Assembly (NCBI GenBank): GCA_026120185.1
Contig: JANUWF010001188.1
Coordinates: 1,550,001-1,614,000, forward strand
Source: Voacanga thouarsii
Lineage: Eukaryota; Streptophyta; Magnoliopsida; Gentianales; Apocynaceae
Direction: 5' to 3'
DNA: 64,000 bases
Position numbers and translations under genes: made by a program. This document shows, in pieces, positions 58,173 to 64,000 of this stretch (position 1 is the stretch's first letter; each line of letters starts with the position of its first letter). Below the pieces are notes generated by a model. That model made no database searches, was not told the origin of the DNA, and saw nothing but the letters and a program-made list of their open reading frames with translations.

Positions 58173-59577
58173 AGGGGGAGATGACAAAATCGAAATAAAG
58201 CCGAGTTTGCCAGGTCTACTGATGAGAGCCCATTTCAAACAATTCCAACACAATCTTCAGGCGTATCTACAAGCTCATTTCAAGTGGGATAGTATATGGA
58301 CAATGTTGGAAGAAGATCCAGAATGAACCATACTACAAGTGAACGAAAGACTACAACTGGAAATAGTTTGCACAGAAATGTCACCCAGAATGGACTCGGC
58401 ATCGGCTCTACTAGCTCGACCTGGCACTGTCTGAGTACTAGAAAATATTTGCATTTTTTTACGCGCACAATGTTCCAGCCGAACGGACCTGGCATTAGTC
58501 CTACTAGCCCTACCCGGCGCCGACTGAGTAATGGATGTAGTCTCGTTTTGATTCTGACTTGTTGTGAAGGGTACTGTTTCTCCATAATGCACCCGATGCC
58601 ACTCCTAGGAGACCTACTTGGTGCTAGGCCCACTCTGGATTTGAACCCCTAACTTTTTAAGCTATTTTTGGAATCATTTTGTAATATTTAAAAACTATTT
58701 TAGTTCAGGAATAGAATACCATTATATAATCTTTTATTGTTAGAACAAAAAGAACAATATATTATGTATTTTAAAACATGAATGAAGATTCATCTTGACG
58801 GCTTGAAGCATAGAGAGATTCCTTGTTCAACTTTAATCCAAGATCAACATCTTCGTCCACTATTGAGTAAGTGTCAATAAACTTTAGGGATAATTCAACT
58901 AGGAAATCAACAAGGGTTCTTCTTGTATGTCATTTAGGATTCTTGTTGTTTCTTATTTGAATGGCCATAATTCCCTATCCTTTTAGTTCTTCATTTCTTG
59001 CTAAGTCAAGGGTTCTAAGGTGTGGTTATGGTAGATATTATCTACCAAATTTAGGGTTCTAAAAGCTTGTTATTTTAGGGTTATTTGTTTATGGAAAAAG
59101 GTGTTACTTTTTTCCTTTTTTCTTGATCTCTTTTTGTTCTTTCTTGTTTGTTTTTGTTTGTCATTGAAGTCCTTCTATTTTGTTAAAGTCTAAGTAAAAA
59201 CCACTTTAGATCTAGAAAGACTTCCTCCATTAAGCTAATATAAAAATTTGGTATCATAGTAGGATAAGCTTAGATCTCTATCTTAGCTTGGATCTATCAA
59301 ATCTACAGTGTTGTTGACCTTAAGAATTCTTGGATTAAAAAAAAAAAGGGGGAATAAGAATGATTTGTTGAAGAAGGATCTTTGGGAATACATTGATTTT
59401 TGTTGTTGTGATTAGATTGGGCTTGTTTAGGATGAAATTTTCTTGCAAAGTTCCATAGGAAAATCTTGCACATATGGTGTTTGATAAAAAATCTCAATGA
59501 CCATTTACTCTATGAACACCATTTATTTGATGAAAGGTCTCAAAGAAAGAATGTGGGTTGAACAATAGTGCTATTCC
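58173..59577. other. Unassigned repeat-like DNA with possible primer site
   Basis: Begins with a polypurine-like AAGAAGGGGGAGATGAC. At 58385-58640 there are dispersed GGCATCGG, CCTGGCAC and CCCGGCGCC motifs reminiscent of the TatY LTR palindromes. At 59249-59263 the plus strand reads TGGTATCATAGTAGG, close to the iMet site TGGTATCAGAGCAGG, so a diverged LTR may end just before it. An A11 run followed by GGGGG lies near 59338-59353. Boundaries and coding potential could not be established. Confidence 0.35.
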
Positions 59578-60255
59578 TATTTGTTGTTTTTTTCTATTAA
59601 CTTGCTCGGAAAAGGGATTAATGGTGGTCTCAATTCATTAATTTAATATTTTTTGTCTATTAACTTGCTTGGAAAAGGGGTTAATTGCTAAGAACTGGAT
59701 AATTAAACGTTAATTGATGTCTACCAGGATATGGATTCATTGGTTAATTTCATGTTTTAAAATTTTCAAGATATGGGGATTTAATCAAGGATTATGTTTA
59801 ATGCATCTTTTGCGTGAATTAGTTGAGACAGAATATGTGATGCTAATTTGTCTAGAAGATAGTGATTTCATGGATTGGAAAAGAAGTGAATCTATTTTAA
59901 TCCTTTATGATGCCAAGAGAATGATTAGTTATGATAATAATTAGGTACTTGAAGGTCATGTTTGCCAAAATAATGGTTTGAGTTACATAATTCTTCATCC
60001 TTGACATGTATATATTATTTTATTTTATTTTCCTTTTTATTCTTTTTCACTTTATTAAATCGGTTAAACAATGAAAGAAAAGTGATTACTACATACTTGT
60101 TCCTTGAGGATCGATACCCGTTTTAAACCCTATGCAATGCTTAATGATGAGTACGCTTGCTCATATGTGTAATTTGGGGTTAATGTTTTAATTTAAACTT
60201 GATTGGGAATGTGCTTATTTTTATATGATTTTTATACCAAAATTCGTACACATCA
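59578..60255 (+). mobile_element. TatY LTR fragment (5' end missing)
   Basis: Aligns with the last part of the solo LTR at 23249-24865 (for example GATAGTGATTTCATGGATTG and TTGTTCCTTGAGGATCGA) and ends TTCGTACACATCA. The start is truncated near 59578. Confidence 0.8.
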
Positions 60256-61650
60256 GGGATATGCCCTAAAATAATTTATACTTATACTATTGTCATTATG
60301 TATTATGTAATAATACGAGACATTTCTTTCCATGAATAAAACATTTGGTTTTGAGGTCATCAAGTACGTGTCTTGATAGTAAAATCCTATTACAAATACA
60401 ATGACTATTCTTAAATTGTCCCTGATTGATTATTATTAGTGGAACAATAATAAATTAAGATTTGTATATTTGTGAAATGATGGCTATGTTTTACTGGTCA
60501 TGGATATGTGATATCAAGTCAAAATATAAATAATGTTAGAGAACATTGTATTAGACATGAACTACTGTGAGAGTACTTCGTAGGACATGTCATAAGTACT
60601 TTCTAGACATAATGATATTAGAAGTCTTGTGACGTGAATTCATCATAGTTTCCTACTTGATAAATTCTATATCTTGATGTTTTCTAAAGTTGTCTTTAAC
60701 AAGATAATAAATTAGACCATTGTTGAATGCAGAATAAACCAGGGAGACGAATATGGTTAGTAGTAAAGGAATTTATCCCTCTCATTTTTGGAAGAGATGT
60801 CCATGGGCCCCTTGATAAGTTAAACTGTTAAAATACATGGTCATGCTCAAATATATCAATTTGAGATATTGATATCATTTGTTTGAACAGTCTACTATGA
60901 GATCAAGAAATAGTTGATTATGCTTAATAAGGATGACATGCTCCATGCTTTAAACTTAACATGAATATCGTGTGATAAAAAGACTAAATATAAAGTTATA
61001 ATTTGGTTGAAAGAGAACACAGGTCTTTATTTAACCTGGATAGTTATAATTTTTTTGTTAGAAACTGTTTATAACTTGTGGGCCATTTAAATATGATTTG
61101 GGATAACTATCAATGTTAAATGAACCTATAGGGTCACACATTAAGCAAACACGTTAGCTTATTTTTCTGGTAACCTAGATCGATGTATCTGAAAACGTGT
61201 CTAGGTTAATTGATCTATAAAAATGACCAGATACAATGAATCTGTAAATATGTCAACATTTGATGTATCTGGATGATGTCCAAATTATAGGAATCTAACT
61301 TGATAAATTAATTAGTTAAATTATCAATATAATAGCAAAATCTTATCATATCAATTTTAATTTAATTTGAACTAAAAATAAGATATTATAAGATATTATA
61401 AGAGTTGGACTCCAAGAAGTTTGTGTGATTTTAAAAGAAAACCCTAGTCATTTTCTTGTTGTAGACTTCTCATAAAAAATTTTGTGCCTCCATAACTAGG
61501 AAAATTAAGCCTCTCAAGACCCTAGGCACTAGTATTCTCGGGTAACGAGCTGCTTTCACCGTGTGTATCTGATAGAGGACATTCGCACTTTGCAACGTTT
61601 GATGATCGTTCGAAGTGCACATACACCTAGAAATCTAAAAGCAAAAAGCA
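60256..61650 (+). mobile_element. Copia-type LTR-like region
   Basis: Begins GGGATATGCCCTAAAATAA right after the TatY end. It ends with a GC-richer block (GGTAACGAGCTGCTTTCACC, then GATGATCGTTCGAAGTGCAC near 61600-61620) of the kind found at the U5 end of some plant copia LTRs. No partner copy exists in the window, so this rests on recall of sequence style. No gene seen. Confidence 0.35.
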
Positions 61651-61859
61651 AAAAGCGAGGACATGACATAGCCTAAGTAATTGAAATATAAATGAGAATG
61701 GACCTTAACATATTTGCAACAACATGGCAGTGCAAAAATTACAGAAGTAAATAAATGGCATGAACAATCAATAACAATAGTATAAAGGGATCCACATTAT
61801 AGTATGTATGCCATGGTATATACATATATAAGGATGTGTACATGACACGGCCTAAGAGT
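61651..61859. other. Unassigned spacer
   Basis: Contains two similar short blocks, GACATGACATAGCCTAAG (61662) and TACATGACACGGCCTAAG (61839), the second at the border to the copia RT. They could be deletion endpoints. No gene seen. Confidence 0.3.
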
Positions 61860-62338
61860 TTTGATGATCCTTTTAATTCTAATAAAGTGTGCAAGCTTCA
61901 AAGATCCATTTACGGATTGAAGCAAGCATCTTAAAGCTGGAATATTCGTCTTGATAAAGCAATTAAAGAATTTGACTATATCAAAAATGAAGATGATCTT
62001 TGTGTCTATAAGAAAACCAATGGGAATGCAGTAGTCTTTTTAGTACTTTATGTTGATGACATCTTACTCACTGGAAACAACATCCCAACTCTACGAAGTG
62101 TAAAAGCATAGTTGGAAAATTGGTTCTCAATGAAAGACTTAGGTGAAGCTGCCTATATTTCAGGTGTAAGGATCTATAGAGATAGATCTAGAAAGCTAAT
62201 TAGCCGAAGTCAAAGTGTATACGTTAACAGAGTATTGAAAAGGTTCAGTATGCAAGACTCTAAGAGAGGATTCTAGTCAATTTCACATGGCATTAAGCTC
62301 AGCAAAACTCAAAGTCCTTCCACGAAGGATGAAGAAGA
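61860..62338 (+). pseudogene. pol: Ang-2 copia RT (broken)
   Basis: One frame from 61860 with KVCKLQRSIYGLKQAS, an intact YVDD at 62049-62060 (VLYVDDILLTGN) and FSMKDLGEA. In-frame stops at 61932 (TAA), 62109 (TAG) and 62274 (TAG). It ends at GAAGA (62334-62338), the target site of the AngW LTR, and continues at 63917. Upstream RT, integrase and gag are absent. The motifs fit the Angela/Tork side of copia. Confidence 0.85.
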
Positions 62339-63911
62339 TGTTGGGTATCTCAGGCTCGTATCGTATACGGTGCAGTGGAAAATAAAATGAGATACCATCC
62401 CAGGACCCATCTATATGTGGAAAACAAGACATAAAGATAGTAAATGTAATAGCTTTTACCTTTGGGTGATCGTCCGAAGAACAAAAAATTTCTTCTTCAA
62501 GTTGAGGCGCAATCCAGCAATCCTCATAATCAACCTCCACGTGAGTTGAACGTCTAACCACTATAATCACGGTGTGTGATTATCTCTAACAGTAATCCAC
62601 ACAGTCGTGTGTTACATATAATATATATTACATGAAATTTCCCTCCCAAAACTGAGAATTCTAATTCTATTAAAATTCTCTAATTGTAATTGGAAACATT
62701 AAGTTCTCATAATTACAACTTAGACCACAAATTATAACTAATTATAATTTGTCCACAACAACTTCTCTTTCTCTCAATCAACCCCACTATGTTATCAAAT
62801 AACATCTTGAGTATATAATCCTCTATTGTGTGTGATCTATTAGATTTCCAGTCAATTGGTAGCTAACATGAATTAATAACGTCTTTGAGATTAATAATCC
62901 CTAATTAATTAGAATTAATCATATTAATTCTAATCAGGATTAGTTTATGAATATCATCAATTAATAAACCTATATTCCCGAATCATGAGTGGTATCTAGC
63001 AAAATATCATGACCACCCAAGAGTCCAAGAAGTCAAGTGGCTTGACATGAACTCTTCAATAACAAACTTCAGTGCAATTAACTCCTTTCACCATACAATA
63101 TCTTATTCGGTTTGGAGTACATAATTAGTGCCAACTCCCTCCAGAAATAATTTTGGCCTGAATACAATAGTACTTGTACCAAGAACCCACTACTCTAGAT
63201 GTGTATCAATCAGAACTATTTCCAATACACAATCGCCTTAGCCAAGGACTTTCGAGTAGTAATTCCTATAAGTGGCCGTAAGATATTCGCCCCTACTATT
63301 AGGAGTGCTAATCCTTTCTTAACCTTCTCAACAACTTTCGTTGACCTCAGAATGTACCCAATAACCATCCCATAGGCGGCCTTCGATTGAGCTCCGAAGA
63401 TTGGAATCAAAGTACAATGCTCAGCAAACAAAGTACCTTAGAGATCTCAAGTCTAAGGATACTTGCACGCTTGCTATATTGAGATTATATCACTGGCACT
63501 AAATATTTATCCATGTGATTATCTCAAAGCTAGGTCATCCATTGAACTTGTTCCAATAACAAGCATTAATGTGTTAACTTTGAGTATCTCAATACTCACG
63601 GTTATGAGAACCACCGCCTGATCAAATCAGGAAATCTAACACATGCTAGTCTTAACGCATTAATGATGTCCCGTCTTATTAATACTATGACTAGGGACTA
63701 TTTAAATACTAACACTATCCAGTGAAGTAGGAATCTCATTTCATGATCTCTATCATGATTTTCTTAACACAGTGTTGTCCTATGGACTTTGTCGAACAGT
63801 TATGTTACTTAAAGTAAACAAAAGAAACTATAAGATAAATAATGTCTTTTATTAAAATAAAATGTGTCATATACAATGTATAAATGATTGCCTCAGGGCA
63901 CAACACTAATA
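62339..63911 (-). mobile_element. AngW solo LTR in Ang-2 RT (TSD GAAGA)
   Basis: Plus-strand start TGTTGGGTATCTCAGG, end GCACAACACTAATA; 1573 bp. It is flanked by GAAGA at 62334-62338 and 63912-63916. On its own strand it starts TATTAG, as at 32619 and 1866. It is shorter than other copies because it lacks a stretch around the GAA/TTC region. Confidence 0.95.
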
Positions 63912-63916
63912 GAAGA

Positions 63917-64000
63917 GCACATGAATAAGATGCTATATGCTTCCTCTATAGGATCTATCATGTATGCCATGTTATGTACTCAAGCTGATGTCTATAATGC
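63917..64000 (+). pseudogene. pol: Ang-2 copia RT continuation, cut by window end
   Basis: In frame with 62338 once the solo LTR and one GAAGA are removed. Reads EHMNKMLYASSIGSIMYAM and then CTQADV, the end of the copia RT domain. Continues beyond the window. Confidence 0.85.

Noticed and set aside
58275..58652. Three overlapping frames of 105-118 residues on both strands
   Set aside because: They overlap each other in the GGCGCC-rich stretch; no domain is recognisable, and the higher GC simply lowers stop frequency.
1..64000. Integrated pararetrovirus or other viral sequence
   Set aside because: All RT, integrase and protease motifs fit LTR retrotransposons with paired or solo LTRs and target-site duplications; no movement-protein or viral coat motif was seen.

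Overview
The window is intergenic, repeat-dense DNA from an angiosperm nuclear genome, most likely a eudicot. It is AT-rich, and nearly every base falls in nested LTR retrotransposons of plant lineages: Sirevirus-like and Angela/Tork-like Ty1/copia, a chromodomain Ty3/gypsy of Tekay/Del type, and a Tat/Athila-type Ty3/gypsy with a tRNA-Asp-type primer site. I found no host gene, rRNA, functional tRNA gene or CRISPR array. All coding regions are retrotransposon genes broken by stops and frameshifts.

Four LTR families build the landscape; the names are mine. AngW (about 1.6-1.9 kb) is the LTR of Angela/Tork-like copia. TatY (about 1.4-1.6 kb, TGAT...ATCA) is the LTR of a Tat/Athila-type element. 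ChrX (about 4.2-4.4 kb, TGTGAAACC...TGTTACA) is the LTR of the chromovirus. SireV (about 1.4 kb) is the LTR of the Sirevirus-like element.

Layout, left to right. 1-162: AT-rich flank. 163-2700: 3' LTR and pol remnant of a minus-strand Angela-like copia (Ang-1). 2701-25943: pieces of a minus-strand TatY element (TatY-2) that carries a truncated ChrX LTR (3618-7569), the SireV element with both LTRs (7777-23156, its 5' LTR split by a ChrX solo LTR at 8681-13032) and a TatY solo LTR (23249-24865). 25944-41295: minus-strand Tekay-like chromovirus with two 4-kb LTRs, its RT split by an AngW solo LTR (32619-34458). 41296-58172: a second, older Sirevirus-like copia (Sire-2) split by a complete TatY element (TatY-1, 41533-53460) and by a TatY solo LTR (54747-56168). 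TatY-1 itself holds a ChrX solo LTR (42597-46759) and an AngW solo LTR (47365-49235). 58173-61859: unassigned repeat-like DNA, a TatY LTR fragment and a copia-LTR-like stretch. 61860-64000: RT remnant of an Angela/Tork-like copia (Ang-2) split by an AngW solo LTR (62339-63911).

Nesting is supported by 5-bp target-site duplications read directly from the sequence: TGTTG, GTGGT, TCCAA, TATAG, CTAAT, CCCTT, CTTGT and GAAGA. The deepest stack is Ang-1 > TatY-2 > SireV > ChrX solo LTR. Points most worth attention: an acidic leader ORF upstream of the chromovirus gag with motifs resembling SUMO-interacting motifs; a tRNA-like block with A and B boxes inside the ChrX LTR; a non-autonomous TatY element with a small orphan ORF shared by two copies; a third ORF after pol conserved between two diverged Sirevirus-like elements; and a SireV left LTR preceded by a duplicate of the element's own 3' end.
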